Of a DNA stretch of 64,000 nucleotides, positions 9,718 to 18,044 are shown piece after piece. Source of the stretch: Paraburkholderia solitsugae (GTDB lineage: Bacteria > Pseudomonadota > Gammaproteobacteria > Burkholderiales > Burkholderiaceae); contig NZ_WOEY01000042.1 in assembly GCF_013177695.1 (NCBI RefSeq), forward strand, positions 43,534 through 107,533, in the 5' to 3' direction. The translations under genes were made by a program, and so were the position numbers. Numbering within the stretch: the first letter of the stretch is position 1; each line of letters starts with the position of its first letter. The notes under the pieces are model-generated. The model had not been told where the DNA came from and did no database searches. It saw only the letters and a program-made list of their open reading frames with translations.

Positions 9718-10359
9718 ATGTTCGGCATCACCCATTTCGAGTTTTTCGTCGTCGCGGTCTTTCTGCTGAACGTGACGCCCGGCCCCGATACGGCTTACAT
9801 CGTCGGGCGCAGCGTCGCTCAGGGGCGTGGCGCAGGTCTGATGTCCGCGCTCGGCATCTCTGCCGGTTGCTGCGTTCATTCACTGGCTTGTGCGTTCGGC
9901 TTGACGGCGCTGCTGGCCGCTTCGGCCACCGCGTTCACCGTCATCAAGTTCGTCGGCGCTATTTATCTGATCTATCTCGGCGTGCGCCTGGTTTTCGCGA
10001 AACCGGAGGCAGACCAGGCGGTGGGCGAAGCGCGCGCGGCCGGCGCGCCGAAATCGCTGCGTCAGCTTTTCCTGCAGGGTTTCTGGACCAATGTGCTGAA
10101 CCCCAAGGTCGTGCTGTTCTTCGTGTCGTTCTTTCCGCAATTCGTCACAACGGGCAGCGACCATAAGGCGTTGGCGTTTCTCACGCTCGGCGCGGTATTC
10201 GTCGTGATGAGCATGATCTGGAACAGTTTTGTCGCGTGGATCGCCGGCAGTGTGACCCGGCGTTTCTCGGGCAAGCCGTCGGTCAAGCGGTGGCTGGATC
10301 GCGGCGTCGGCAGCGCATTCGTCGGCTTGGGCATCAAGCTCGCCACCGCATCAAGATGA
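9718..10359 (+). CDS. LysE/RhtB-family amino-acid exporter
   Basis: Inner-membrane exporter of about 213 residues with six hydrophobic segments. NVTPGPDTAYIVGRS near the N-terminus is the signature of the RhtB/LysE family, whose members export amino acids such as homoserine, threonine, leucine or lysine. The start at 9718 (MFGITHFEFF) has GAGG about seven bases upstream; the longer frame from 9643 has a non-hydrophobic leader. The substrate cannot be told from sequence. It follows fmt by about 110 bases. Confidence 0.9.
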   Translation: MFGITHFEFFVVAVFLLNVTPGPDTAYIVGRSVAQGRGAGLMSALGISAGCCVHSLACAFGLTALLAASATAFTVIKFVGAIYLIYLGVRLVFAKPEADQAVGEARAAGAPKSLRQLFLQGFWTNVLNPKVVLFFVSFFPQFVTTGSDHKALAFLTLGAVFVVMSMIWNSFVAWIAGSVTRRFSGKPSVKRWLDRGVGSAFVGLGIKLATASR

Positions 10360-10384
10360 TTGAATTTTCCTCACGCGCCCATAT
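10360..10384 (+). promoter_or_regulatory. Candidate sigma-32 (heat-shock) promoter of htpX
   Basis: TTGAAT (10360-10365), an 11-base spacer and GCCCATAT (10377-10384) closely match the sigma-32 consensus TTGAAA-N11..16-CCCCATNT. htpX is a sigma-32 target in E. coli. The start codon lies about 70 bases after the predicted transcription start. Confidence 0.55.
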
Positions 10385-10462
10385 CTAACATTTAGCTTAC
10401 AATCGGCCGCCGCGATCATGCGGCGCAGATATGAACCCGCGTCAGGGCAAGGAGTTGCAGAC

Positions 10463-11320
10463 ATGTTCAATTGGGTCAAAACCGCGATGTTGATGGCCGC
10501 GATCACGGCCCTTTTCATCGTGATCGGCGGGATGATCGGCGGGTCGCGCGGCATGATGATCGCGCTCGTGATCGCCCTTGGGATGAATTTCTTTTCGTAC
10601 TGGTTCTCGGACAAGATGGTCCTGCGCATGTACAACGCGCAGGAAGTCGACGAAAACAGCGCGCCGCAGTTCTATCGCATGGTGCGCGAGCTCGCCACCC
10701 GCGCCAATCTGCCGATGCCGCGCGTCTATCTGATCAACGAAGACGCGCCGAACGCCTTCGCCACCGGCCGCAATCCGGAGCATGCGGCGGTTGCCGCCAC
10801 CACCGGCATCTTGCGCGTGCTGTCCGAGCGCGAAATGCGCGGCGTGATGGCGCACGAACTGGCGCACGTGAAGCACCGCGACATCCTGATCTCCACGGTG
10901 TCGGCGACCATGGCCGGCGCCATTTCCGCGCTGGCGAACTTCGCGATGTTCTTCGGCAGCCGCGACGAAAACGGCCGTCCGACGAACCCGATCGCGGGCA
11001 TTGCCGTTGCGTTGCTCGCGCCGATCGCCGGTGCGCTGATTCAGATGGCGATCTCGCGTGCGCGTGAATTCGAAGCGGACCGCGGCGGCGCGCAGATTTC
11101 CGGCGATCCGCAGGCGCTCGCCTCGGCGCTCGACAAGATCCATCGCTACGCGAGCGGGATTCCGTTCCCCACGGCCGAGCAGCATCCGGCCACCGCGCAG
11201 ATGATGATCATGAATCCGCTGGCGAGCGGGGGCATTGCGAATCTGTTCTCCACGCACCCGGCCACCGAGGAGCGCATCGCACGTTTGATGGAGATGGCGC
11301 GTACGGGGCGCTTCGAGTAA
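10463..11320 (+). CDS. htpX: Membrane zinc metalloprotease HtpX
   Basis: M48B protease of the inner membrane that degrades damaged membrane proteins together with FtsH. Two N-terminal membrane helices (about residues 5-45) precede the zinc motif HELAH in [13 protein letters not shown]; two more hydrophobic segments follow, then the third zinc ligand in [10 protein letters not shown]. The start at 10463 (MFNWVKTA) is set by AAGGAG nine bases upstream, giving 285 residues, the normal length. A heat-shock promoter candidate sits upstream and a terminator follows. Confidence 0.97.
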   Translation: MFNWVKTAMLMAAITALFIVIGGMIGGSRGMMIALVIALGMNFFSYWFSDKMVLRMYNAQEVDENSAPQFYRMVRELATRANLPMPRVYLINEDAPNAFATGRNPEHAAVAATTGILRVLSEREMRGVMAHELAHVKHRDILISTVSATMAGAISALANFAMFFGSRDENGRPTNPIAGIAVALLAPIAGALIQMAISRAREFEADRGGAQISGDPQALASALDKIHRYASGIPFPTAEQHPATAQMMIMNPLASGGIANLFSTHPATEERIARLMEMARTGRFE

Positions 11321-11345
11321 CGGGCGCACTAACCCGGCGTGATGA

Positions 11346-11373
11346 GAGGCGAGTCTGCGGGCTCGCCTTTTTT
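11346..11373 (+). terminator. Terminator of htpX
   Basis: AGGCGAG / CTCGCCT stem with an eight-base loop followed by a T run, 25 bases after the htpX stop codon. Confidence 0.8.
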
Positions 11374-11480
11374 GTTCGAGCGTCACCGCCGGGCCGCCCT
11401 CGGCGGCCCCCGCCCCGCGCCACGCTACAATGGGTGCTGTTTGCGTCGCGCGCACCGCGCGGCCTGCCTTTGCCTCTTTC

Positions 11481-12920
11481 ATGACTCCAAAGCCTTCTTC
11501 GCGTTCTGCTTCCTCATCGGCGCGTCCGCGCGAATCCCGTTTGTCGATGCTGCACCTCGCGCCCGAATCGCTCGGTTTCGCGCTCGACTGCGCGGGCCAG
11601 GCCGTCGGTGCCGTGCGCCTCGGCGCGGCTTTGCCAGCCGCGCTGCAATCCGTATTCGTCTCCGCGCCTGAGGGCAGCGCCGCCGCTGCGCGCGGCGCCG
11701 TGCAGGACATCGCGTACCGCACCATGCGGCGCCTGGCGACCGCCGAGTGGCTGATCGCGAAACTGGTGAAGAAGGCGCCGCCGCCGCACGTCGGTCATGT
11801 GCTCGCGTGCGCGCTCGCCTTGCTCGTCGACGACGAAGCGAACGCCGCCTACGCGCCGTTCACGGTTGTCGACCAGGCGGTGGGCGCCATCGCCGCGCGT
11901 CGTGAATTCGCGTTCGCGAAGGGCCTCGTCAACGCCGTGCTGCGCAATTTCCTACGCGAGCGCGAGGCGCTGCTGAGCGCAGCGCAAGCCGACGAAGTTG
12001 CGCGCTGGAACTACCCGGTGTGGTGGATCGACGCGGTGAAAGCCGCTTGGCCCGACGCATGGCAAGCGGTGCTCGCTTCCGGCAATACGCAAGGTCCGCT
12101 GACGTTGCGCGTGAATGCACGCCGCTCGACGGTCGATGCCTATCTGCAGGTACTGCAAAACCATCACATCCCCGCGAGCAGAGCCGGCGAGTACGCCGTC
12201 AAGCTCGCCACGCCGATGCCGGTCGACCGCATCCCCGGCTTCAACGACGGCGTGGTGTCGGTGCAGGACGCCGGCGCACAACTCGCCGCGGAATTGCTTG
12301 GCGTGCGTGACGGCATGCGCGTGCTCGACGCGTGCGCGGCGCCTGGCGGTAAAACCGGCCACCTGCTCGAACTCGCCAACCTGCAGCTCGTGGCGCTCGA
12401 AAGCGATGCGTCGCGCGCGCGTCGCATTGGTGAAAACTTGCAGCGGCTCAAGCTCGAAGCGGAAGTGCGGATCGGCGACGCGGGTGCGCCCGCAAAATGG
12501 CATGACGACATCGACCAGCCGTTCGATCGCATTCTGGCCGACGTGCCGTGTTCGGCCTCGGGCATCGTGCGGCGTCATCCGGATATTCGCTGGCTGCGCC
12601 GCGCGTCCGATATCCCTGCGCTGGTCGCCGAGCAGCGCCGCATTCTCGACGCGCTATGGCCGCTCGTGAAACCAGGCGGCGAGTTGCTCTACGTTACGTG
12701 TTCGATCTTCCCCGAAGAAGGCGAGTTGCAGGCACAGTGGTTTGGAGACAAGTACCAGGATGCGGTACGATTGGACGCGCCGGGGCAACTTTTACCCTCC
12801 GTTGCCTGCGCGCCCGCCGACACATCGGCCGGTTCTCATGCCGGACACGCCGCTGAAGACAGCGCCGGCTCGAACTCAGACCACGACGGATTTTTCTACG
12901 CGCGCTTTCAGAAACGGTGA
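11481..12920 (+). CDS. rsmB: 16S rRNA (cytosine-967-C5)-methyltransferase RsmB
   Basis: SAM-dependent m5C methyltransferase acting on C967 of 16S rRNA. An N-terminal NusB-like RNA-binding domain (about residues 40-170) is followed by the RsmB catalytic core: DACAAPGGKTGHL (SAM binding), DVPCSASGIVRRHPDIRW (motif IV, Cys) and YVTCSIFPEEGE (motif VI, catalytic Cys). The start at 11481 is tentative; in-frame ATGs at 11430 and further in exist and none has a strong ribosome site. Its stop overlaps the GTG of the DUF4390 gene by four bases (GTGA), so the two are translationally coupled. Confidence 0.94.
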   Translation: MTPKPSSRSASSSARPRESRLSMLHLAPESLGFALDCAGQAVGAVRLGAALPAALQSVFVSAPEGSAAAARGAVQDIAYRTMRRLATAEWLIAKLVKKAPPPHVGHVLACALALLVDDEANAAYAPFTVVDQAVGAIAARREFAFAKGLVNAVLRNFLREREALLSAAQADEVARWNYPVWWIDAVKAAWPDAWQAVLASGNTQGPLTLRVNARRSTVDAYLQVLQNHHIPASRAGEYAVKLATPMPVDRIPGFNDGVVSVQDAGAQLAAELLGVRDGMRVLDACAAPGGKTGHLLELANLQLVALESDASRARRIGENLQRLKLEAEVRIGDAGAPAKWHDDIDQPFDRILADVPCSASGIVRRHPDIRWLRRASDIPALVAEQRRILDALWPLVKPGGELLYVTCSIFPEEGELQAQWFGDKYQDAVRLDAPGQLLPSVACAPADTSAGSHAGHAAEDSAGSNSDHDGFFYARFQKR

Positions 12921-13516
12921 CCATCAAACGCTTCTTCCCGCTTCGGCTCGCTGCCGTGCTCTGGATCGTGCTGGCCGTATGGCTTGCCGCACCGGGCGCG
13001 GCGTATGCCGATTCGATCGCGGTGCAGCGCGCCTCGCTGCAATCGGACAACACCGGCTGGAATATCGACGCGCGTTTCGATTTTGACCTGAACAGCAATC
13101 TCGAAGACGCCGTCAACAAAGGCATTCCGCTGTACTTCACGACGGACTTCGAACTGAGCCGGCCGCGCTGGTACTGGTTCGACGAACAGCCGGTGAGCGT
13201 GTCGCAGAGCATCCGCCTGTCGTTCCAGCCGCTCACGCGTGAGTACCGCGTGTCGAGCGTGTCGTCGGGTGGGTTGCAGCTCGGCTTCTCGACGCTGAAA
13301 GATGCGCTCGCGGTGATCAAGCACGTCACGTCGTGGCATGTGATCGACCGCAATCAGGTGCATGTCGGAGAGACGTACAACGCGTCGGTGCGCATGCAAC
13401 TCGACATCGCGCTGATGCCCAAGCCGTTCCAGATCGACGCGGTGAACAACCGCGACTGGAGCCTTTCGTCGGATTGGAAGCGCTTTACCTTCACGGTGAC
13501 CGAACGTGCTAAATAG
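12917..13516 (+). CDS. DUF4390 secreted protein
   Basis: A 199-residue protein with a Sec signal peptide (basic TIKRFF, hydrophobic core, cleavage near AYA-DS) and one domain with the DUF4390 pattern (GIPLYFTTDFEL...RPRWYWFDE). The biochemical role is unknown. It starts with GTG overlapping the rsmB stop and its 3' end overlaps the ntrY-like start by 11 bases, so it is locked into the rsmB-DUF4390-ntrY-ntrX unit. That fixed position suggests a periplasmic part in sensing by the NtrY-like kinase, which is inference only. Confidence 0.85.
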   Translation: MTIKRFFPLRLAAVLWIVLAVWLAAPGAAYADSIAVQRASLQSDNTGWNIDARFDFDLNSNLEDAVNKGIPLYFTTDFELSRPRWYWFDEQPVSVSQSIRLSFQPLTREYRVSSVSSGGLQLGFSTLKDALAVIKHVTSWHVIDRNQVHVGETYNASVRMQLDIALMPKPFQIDAVNNRDWSLSSDWKRFTFTVTERAK

Positions 13517-15920
13517 AGTGCGCCGCGACACCAGTGTCAGCAGCATCGTCGTGCGCGTGCTGGTGTCCACGGTCGCCGTAACGGCCGTGCTGCTGCTCGT
13601 GCTGCTTGCAGCGGCGAGCGCGAATACCGAATTTTTCGACCGCTATTACCAGTGGTTGTACGCGGCCAACCTCATTGTCGCGATGATCTTTTTGCTGGTG
13701 GTGGCGACGCTCGTCATCATCATCATTGCCCGGCTTAAAAAAGGTAAGTTCGGCACGCGGCTGTTAGCGAAACTCGCGTTCTTCATGGCGCTGGTCGGCG
13801 TGGTGCCGGGGGGCATCATTTACGTCGTCTCGTACCAGTTCGTATCGCGCAGTATCGAGTCGTGGTTCGACGTGAACGTCGAAACCGCGCTGACCTCGGG
13901 CCTGAATCTCGGCCGCGGCATGCTCGACGCGTCGCTGTCCGATCTGCAGACCAAGGGCCGCTTGATGTCCGAGCAGCTGGCGAGCGCAGATGCCGCCGGC
14001 ACCACGCTCACGCTCCTGCGCTTGCGCGATCAGTTCGGCGTGCAGGACGCGACGATCGTCGAACCCACGCGCAGCATGTCGGGCGCGACACCGGACATGC
14101 ATGTGGTGGCGCAGGCATCCGGCAATTACGCGACGCTCTTGACGACTGACTTGCCCACGCCGTTGATGATCGATCAGGCGCGTGGCCGCGGCTATGCGGC
14201 GATCGAGGGTGAAGTCGATGGCGATCCGAACGCGCATGGCGGCAAGGGTGCGCTGCGGCTGCGCGTCGTGCAGCGCATTCCCGATTCGAACGCGTCGCTG
14301 CTGCAGCCTACCGAACGTTTTCTGCAACTCACGCAGCCGGTGTCGCCCACGCTCGCGCGCAACGCCGATGCCGTGCAGCGTGCGTATCGCGAGTATCAGG
14401 AAAAGGCGCTGGGCCGCACTGGCTTGCGCAAGATGTATATCGGCACGCTGACGCTTGCGCTGTTCCTCGCTACCTTCATCGCGATGATGCTGGCGCTCGC
14501 ACTCGGCAATCAGCTTGCGCGGCCGTTGTTCCTGCTTGCGCAGGGCACCAAGGAAGTGACCGAAGGCGACTACACGCCAAAACGCGAAATCAAGTCGCGC
14601 GACGAACTGGGCTTCCTCACGCAGTCGTTTAACGCGATGACGCGGCAGTTGTCCGAAGCGCGCGCGGCGGTCGAGAACAACCGCATCGCGCTCGAGCATT
14701 CGAAGGCCTATCTGGAAAGCATTCTCGCGAACCTGACCGCGGGCGTGTTCGTATTCGACCGGCAGTTCCGCCTCACTACCGCGAACCGCGGCGCTGAGCG
14801 CATTTTCCGTCAGCAGTTCCAGGAAGTGCTGGGTTCGGCGCTTGAGCAGATCGGCGTATTGAGCGAATTCGGTGGAATGGTGCGCAAGGCCTTTGCCGAT
14901 CGCGAGGCCGCGAGCGGCGACGGTCACGATGATCGGGGCCACTGGCAGCAGCAGTTTTCGGTGCAGGTGCCGGGCGAAACCGAGCCGCTCACCTTGCTCG
15001 TGCGCGGCGCGCGTCTGGTGTCCGCCACCGACCGCGATGCGGAAGACATGCAGACCTCCGGCTACGTCGTCGTGTTCGACGATATTTCGGACGTGATCTC
15101 CGCGCAGCGTTCGATCGCCTGGGGCGAAGTGGCGCGTCGTCTCGCGCACGAGATCAAGAATCCGCTCACGCCGATTCAGCTGTCCGCCGAGCGTTTGCAG
15201 ATGAAGCTTGCCGACAAGCTGTCGCCGTCGGATGCCGATGTGCTGAAGCGCGGCGCGACCACCATCGTCAATCAGGTCGCGGCGATGAAACAGATGGTCG
15301 ACAATTTCCGCGACTATGCGCGTACGCCGCCGGCGGTGCTCGCGCATCTGCAACTGAACGAACTGGTCAGCGAGGTGCTGACGCTGTACGGTATCGAGGA
15401 AGGCAAGGGTGCGATTCAGGTGGAACTTGCGGACTTGCCGGCGATTCGCGGTGACGCGACGCAATTGCGTCAGGTAATTCACAACCTGCTGCAGAATGCG
15501 CAGGATGCCGTGGCCGACGTCGAACAGCCGCGAGTGTTGCTCGAGACGAGGACAGTAGAATACGGAGACCCCGACGCGGAAGGCAAAGTACACGTCGCGG
15601 TACGTCTGACGGTATCGGATAACGGACCGGGCTTCCCCGCGCGTATCCTCACACGTGCATTCGAACCTTATGTGACGACCAAGGCCAAAGGTACGGGTCT
15701 CGGTCTTGCGATGGTCAAGAAGATCGTCGACGAACACGGTGCGCGCATCGACATTCGCAACCGCATGAAAGCGGGCGATGTGATCGAAGGCGCGCAGATT
15801 TCGATTCTCTTCCTTCAATTGGCAGACGATGCCGCAGCACCTGGAGCAGGGCTGCGGCCGGCGCATGGCAATGCGTCGCAGGGAACGACAAAAGCAACAG
15901 TGCAGACAAGGGCAGCGTAA
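13506..15920 (+). CDS. ntrY: NtrY-like membrane sensor histidine kinase
   Basis: 804-residue inner-membrane kinase. Two hydrophobic segments near the N-terminus (about residues 15-80) and a third near 90-115 precede a periplasmic region with a further helix near residue 320; then come HAMP, PAS (about 400-510) and the kinase core. The phospho-acceptor His is near residue 548 in RRLAHEIKNPLTPIQ; the ATPase has NLLQNAQDAV, DNGPGFP and GTGLGLAMVKK. The GTG start at 13506 lies inside the preceding gene. In the family it phosphorylates NtrX and is linked to nitrogen, redox or envelope signals. The partner regulator starts on the base after its stop codon. Confidence 0.92.
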   Translation: MLNRVRRDTSVSSIVVRVLVSTVAVTAVLLLVLLAAASANTEFFDRYYQWLYAANLIVAMIFLLVVATLVIIIIARLKKGKFGTRLLAKLAFFMALVGVVPGGIIYVVSYQFVSRSIESWFDVNVETALTSGLNLGRGMLDASLSDLQTKGRLMSEQLASADAAGTTLTLLRLRDQFGVQDATIVEPTRSMSGATPDMHVVAQASGNYATLLTTDLPTPLMIDQARGRGYAAIEGEVDGDPNAHGGKGALRLRVVQRIPDSNASLLQPTERFLQLTQPVSPTLARNADAVQRAYREYQEKALGRTGLRKMYIGTLTLALFLATFIAMMLALALGNQLARPLFLLAQGTKEVTEGDYTPKREIKSRDELGFLTQSFNAMTRQLSEARAAVENNRIALEHSKAYLESILANLTAGVFVFDRQFRLTTANRGAERIFRQQFQEVLGSALEQIGVLSEFGGMVRKAFADREAASGDGHDDRGHWQQQFSVQVPGETEPLTLLVRGARLVSATDRDAEDMQTSGYVVVFDDISDVISAQRSIAWGEVARRLAHEIKNPLTPIQLSAERLQMKLADKLSPSDADVLKRGATTIVNQVAAMKQMVDNFRDYARTPPAVLAHLQLNELVSEVLTLYGIEEGKGAIQVELADLPAIRGDATQLRQVIHNLLQNAQDAVADVEQPRVLLETRTVEYGDPDAEGKVHVAVRLTVSDNGPGFPARILTRAFEPYVTTKAKGTGLGLAMVKKIVDEHGARIDIRNRMKAGDVIEGAQISILFLQLADDAAAPGAGLRPAHGNASQGTTKATVQTRAA

Positions 15921-16610
15921 ATGGCAACCATCCTGGTGGTAGATGATGAAATGGGCATCCGGGAATTGCTCTCGGAGATCCTGAGCGACGAGGGACATGT
16001 CGTGGAGGCCGCGGAAAACGCGCAGGAAGCGCGCGAATTCCGCTTGCGCCAGGCGCCGGACCTGGTGCTGCTCGACATCTGGATGCCCGATACCGACGGC
16101 GTGACCTTGCTGAAGGAGTGGGCGGCGCAAGGGCAGCTGACCATGCCGGTGATCATGATGTCCGGTCACGCAACGATCGATACGGCGGTCGAAGCGACCA
16201 AGATCGGCGCACTCAACTTCCTCGAGAAGCCGATTGCCTTGCAGAAGTTGTTGAAGGCCGTCGAGCAGGGCCTTGCGCGCGGCAATGCGGCGGGTGCGCC
16301 GGGGGGCGCGGTCGCCAAGCCGGCGTTGCCGGTCAGCGCTTCGGCCGTGGCATCGGCGGCTGCATTACCGATGCTGTCGACGGATGGCATCGGCAGCGGC
16401 GCGTTGGCCGCGCAAACGGCGTCGATTTCCTTCGACATCCCGTTGCGCGATGCGCGTGATGCGTTCGAGCGCGCTTACTTCGAATATCACCTCGCACGTG
16501 AGAATGGCAGCATGACGCGTGTCGCTGAAAAGACAGGCCTGGAGCGCACGCACTTGTATCGCAAGCTCAAGCAGCTCGGCGTCGATCTCGGCAAGAACAA
16601 AGGGGAGTGA
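15921..16610 (+). CDS. NtrX-like response regulator without an AAA+ domain
   Basis: 229 residues. The receiver domain (about 1-120) has the acidic pocket VVDDE, phospho-acceptor Asp in LLDIWMPDTDG and Lys in LEKPI. An Ala/Gly-rich linker (about 125-180) leads straight into a Fis-type helix-turn-helix (GSMTRVAEKTGLERTHLYRK). A classical NtrX (about 450 residues) has a sigma-54-activating AAA+ domain with GAFTGA between these parts; here it is absent, not frameshifted. It therefore cannot activate sigma-54 polymerase in the usual way. The ATG directly follows the ntrY stop. Confidence 0.9.
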   Translation: MATILVVDDEMGIRELLSEILSDEGHVVEAAENAQEAREFRLRQAPDLVLLDIWMPDTDGVTLLKEWAAQGQLTMPVIMMSGHATIDTAVEATKIGALNFLEKPIALQKLLKAVEQGLARGNAAGAPGGAVAKPALPVSASAVASAAALPMLSTDGIGSGALAAQTASISFDIPLRDARDAFERAYFEYHLARENGSMTRVAEKTGLERTHLYRKLKQLGVDLGKNKGE

Positions 16611-16664
16611 ACGGTCGAGCAAGGCGCGCAGGTTCGGGCCCGGCAGATTTTTTCGAGAAGGGGC

Positions 16665-16693
16665 TTGCCGTGGTGCTGACCCTTTGATATCAT
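16665..16693 (+). promoter_or_regulatory. Promoter of the tRNA-Phe gene
   Basis: TTGCCG (16665-16670), a 17-base spacer and TATCAT (16688-16693) form a good sigma-70 promoter ending 14 bases before the mature tRNA 5' end. Confidence 0.5.
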
Positions 16694-16706
16694 TTCGTTC
16701 TTCGTT

Positions 16707-16782
16707 GGCCCGGTAGCTCAGTTGGTAGAGCAGCGGATTGAAAATCCGCGTGTCGATGGTTCGATTCCGTCCCAGGCCACCA
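16707..16782 (+). tRNA. tRNA-Phe (GAA)
   Basis: A 76-base cloverleaf: D-arm GCTC/GAGC, anticodon stem GCGGA/TCCGC with loop TTGAAAA and anticodon GAA (16740-16742), T-arm GATGG-TTCGATT-CCGTC, discriminator A and an encoded CCA end. The acceptor stem GGCCCGG/CCAGGCC pairs at six of seven positions; position 5 C faces A at position 68. The A37 context (GAAAA) is usual for tRNA-Phe. Confidence 0.96.
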
Positions 16783-16788
16783 GGATTC

Positions 16789-16822
16789 AGCCCCAGGAAA
16801 TCGCAAGATTCCTGGGGCTTTT
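16789..16822 (+). terminator. Terminator of tRNA-Phe
   Basis: AGCCCCAGGAA / TTCCTGGGGCT, an 11-base perfect stem with a nine-base loop, followed by TTT-CC-TTTT, seven bases after the tRNA. Confidence 0.85.
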
Positions 16823-17220
16823 CCTTTTCTGATGGCATTCGTGGCGGTATGGTTTGCTTGCCGCTGCGGCAGGGCGTGCTCGGCGGTATTGGGCGTCGCG
16901 TGATAAAATCGCGCCAGTTCAAGGACTTGCATGCGAGCGCGCGGTCGGCGCTCCACTGGCGCGTCACCGCACCAAACACGTCTTTTCGTATCCTGAAGCT
17001 GGGCCTTTTGCGCACGCTGCGGCAGCACGGCAAGGCTGCAACAGGTGCCGAACCCTTCGCCCGACGATTAACGGTATAAGCGCCCAGCGACTCTGCATGC
17101 GGAAGGCGCGGCCTATACTGCTTTGGGCTGGCAGCAATGCCGGCACGCGTCGCGCCGCGTTGCTTGCATGGCGCACCTCGCGCAGCGCGACGTGACACTC
17201 ATCATTCACGGAGTTTCACG
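16823..17220 (+). other. Gene-free region upstream of queC
   Basis: No coding sequence is convincing; the long frame extending queC back to 17137 is rich in Arg and Ala and unconserved. A TAAAAT element (16904-16909) could be a -10 box, but no good -35 is spaced from it. I looked for a preQ1 aptamer pattern before queC and did not find one. Confidence 0.4.
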
Positions 17221-17952
17221 GTGATCCGTAAAGACGCTAAACGTAGCGCTCTGGTGCTGTTTTCCGGCGGCCAGGATTCCGCCACGTGCCTCGCCTGGGC
17301 GCTCGAACGTTACGAAACGGTTGAGACGCTGGGCTTCGATTACGGCCAGCGGCACCGAGTCGAACTCGAATGCCGCGAAGGGTTTCGCAACGCAGTGACG
17401 CGGGCATTTCCGGCTTGGGCCGACCGCCTCGGTGAAGATCATATGATCGACCTCGCCGTGCTCGGTTCGATCAGCGATACCGCGATGACGCGCGAAATCG
17501 AGATTCACGCCACGGCGAACGGCTTGCCGAATACGTTCGTACCGGGCCGCAATCTGATGTTCATGACGATCGCAGCAGCCATCGCCTATCGGCGCGGATT
17601 GCAGGTGCTGGTCGGTGGGATGTGCGAGACGGACTTCTCGGGCTACCCCGATTGCCGCGACGACACGATGAAGGCATTACAGGTCGCGTTGAACCTCGGC
17701 ATGGACACGCGCTTCCTGCTCGAAACGCCGCTGATGTGGCTCGACAAGGCCGACACATGGCGTCTCGCGCACGAGTTGGGCGGTGACGAACTGGTTGAAC
17801 TGGTGCGCGTCGAAACGCACACCTGCTATGTTGGCGAGCGTGCCGAACTGCATTCATGGGGTTTCGGCTGCGGCGAATGCCCGGCGTGCCGTTTGCGCAA
17901 GCGCGGTTATGAAGCGTATCTGACCGGCGAGAAGGTGACCGAACCGGTCTGA
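17221..17952 (+). CDS. queC: 7-cyano-7-deazaguanine synthase QueC
   Basis: ATP-dependent enzyme making preQ0 from 7-carboxy-7-deazaguanine and ammonia in queuosine synthesis. The PP-loop SGGQDSATC (residues 15-23) and the C-terminal zinc site [17 protein letters not shown] are present. The GTG start at 17221 is chosen because CGGAG lies about ten bases upstream and the protein then begins [17 protein letters not shown] at the family length of 243. First gene of queC-queE-queD. Confidence 0.97.
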   Translation: MIRKDAKRSALVLFSGGQDSATCLAWALERYETVETLGFDYGQRHRVELECREGFRNAVTRAFPAWADRLGEDHMIDLAVLGSISDTAMTREIEIHATANGLPNTFVPGRNLMFMTIAAAIAYRRGLQVLVGGMCETDFSGYPDCRDDTMKALQVALNLGMDTRFLLETPLMWLDKADTWRLAHELGGDELVELVRVETHTCYVGERAELHSWGFGCGECPACRLRKRGYEAYLTGEKVTEPV

Positions 17953-18044
17953 CGGTCTCACGACAGTTTTACGCTGCGCTGGCGCACCGTGCGAACGGGT
18001 GCAGCGCAGGCAATTATTTTCAGGAACACAAGGCAGAAAGCAGC

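Noticed and set aside
13764..16169. 801-residue open frame on the minus strand
   Set aside because: Antisense to ntrY and ntrX with extreme His/Arg content, a by-product of GC-rich codon bias.
16823..17220. preQ1 riboswitch before queC
   Set aside because: I looked for a preQ1-I-like hairpin with an A-rich tail and saw none.
16707..17220. tRNA-linked integration site
   Set aside because: No integrase and no repeated tRNA 3' end were seen downstream. The following sequence is a terminator and the que operon.
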